Positions 35,235 through 35,315 of a DNA stretch of 35,315 nucleotides are shown here, piece by piece (within the stretch, counting starts at the first letter, position 1; every line of letters starts with the position of its first letter). The position numbers and the translations under genes were made by a program. The stretch spans positions 1 to 35,315 of the forward strand of contig JAGYJU010000011.1 of assembly GCA_018401965.1 (NCBI GenBank). Reading direction: 5' to 3'. Below the pieces are notes generated by a model that saw only the letters and a list, made by a program, of their open reading frames with translations, ran no database searches and had not been told where the DNA came from. Origin of the DNA: Roseicyclus sp. GTDB taxonomy: Bacteria; Pseudomonadota; Alphaproteobacteria; Rhodobacterales; Rhodobacteraceae.

Positions 35235-35315
35235 GTTGCGCAGCCTCCTTCGACGCCTATGCGCTGCGATCCCTCGGGATCGGGGAACGGTTGCTGCCGA
35301 CGGGCGACATCACCT
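35231..35315 (+). CDS. Second ABC transporter permease (HisM-like), partial N-terminus
   Basis: The first 28 codons, MSCAASFDAYALRSLGIGER and on to GDIT, remain open to the right edge. The start overlaps the stop of the preceding permease by 4 bases (ATGA), the usual arrangement of paired HisQ/HisM genes. The call depends on this context, as the visible part contains no membrane helix yet. Confidence 0.8.
   Translation, partial: MSCAASFDAYALRSLGIGERLLPTGDIT

Overview
The window looks like a chromosomal segment of a GC-rich alphaproteobacterium, most likely a member of the Rhodobacteraceae (Roseobacter/Rhodobacter/Paracoccus type). The basis is the nuo gene order with its interspersed small genes, the DUF5333-, DUF5337- and DUF6356-type proteins, a NuoE carrying a C-terminal helix-hairpin-helix domain, and a repeat element I associate with this family. 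No stretch longer than about 200 bases lacks a gene. I see no rRNA, tRNA, CRISPR array, insertion sequence or prophage gene.

Region 1 (about 1-17410, minus strand) is the respiratory complex I operon nuoABCDEFGHIJKLMN, read from right to left; nuoN is cut by the left edge. Eight small non-nuo genes lie inside it: a two-helix membrane protein and a membrane-anchored helix-hairpin-helix protein after nuoE, a DUF5337-type membrane protein before nuoF, a lipoprotein, a three-helix membrane protein and a DUF5333-type exported protein between nuoF and nuoG, another lipoprotein between nuoG and nuoH, and a carboxymuconolactone-decarboxylase-fold protein between nuoI and nuoJ. Several are translationally coupled to nuo genes.

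Region 2 (17411-19713) holds a likely nuoA promoter, a small DUF6356-type gene, a divergent Lrp/AsnC regulator with a palindrome at its start, and a two-gene GAF-domain operon whose ribosome binding site sits in a perfect hairpin.

Region 3 (19714-30335, minus strand) is a leucine/isovalerate catabolic (liu) cluster. It encodes isovaleryl-CoA dehydrogenase, two small exported or membrane proteins, 3-methylcrotonyl-CoA carboxylase beta and alpha, a GST, HMG-CoA lyase, methylglutaconyl-CoA hydratase, an MDR-type quinone oxidoreductase and an acyl-CoA ligase. Together the core enzymes convert isovaleryl-CoA to acetoacetate and acetyl-CoA. A near-consensus sigma70 promoter with an overlapping 20-bp palindromic operator drives it.

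Region 4 (30474-35315, plus strand) carries a PhzF-family gene, a TerB-like gene, a PhnD-like protein without signal peptide, and a polar amino acid ABC transporter (ATPase, binding protein, permease and the start of a second permease), with an intrinsic terminator or attenuator after the binding protein.

Three conserved genes (nuoL, the nuo-linked helix-hairpin-helix gene, liuB) each need a one-base correction to read through. Three unrelated single-base indels in otherwise intact operons point to sequence errors more than to decay, but this cannot be decided from the sequence. I do not find a clearly new multi-gene system. The best leads are the duplicated helix-hairpin-helix domain in the nuo operon, the small nuo-embedded genes, the GAF operon with the sequestered ribosome binding site, and the liu operator.
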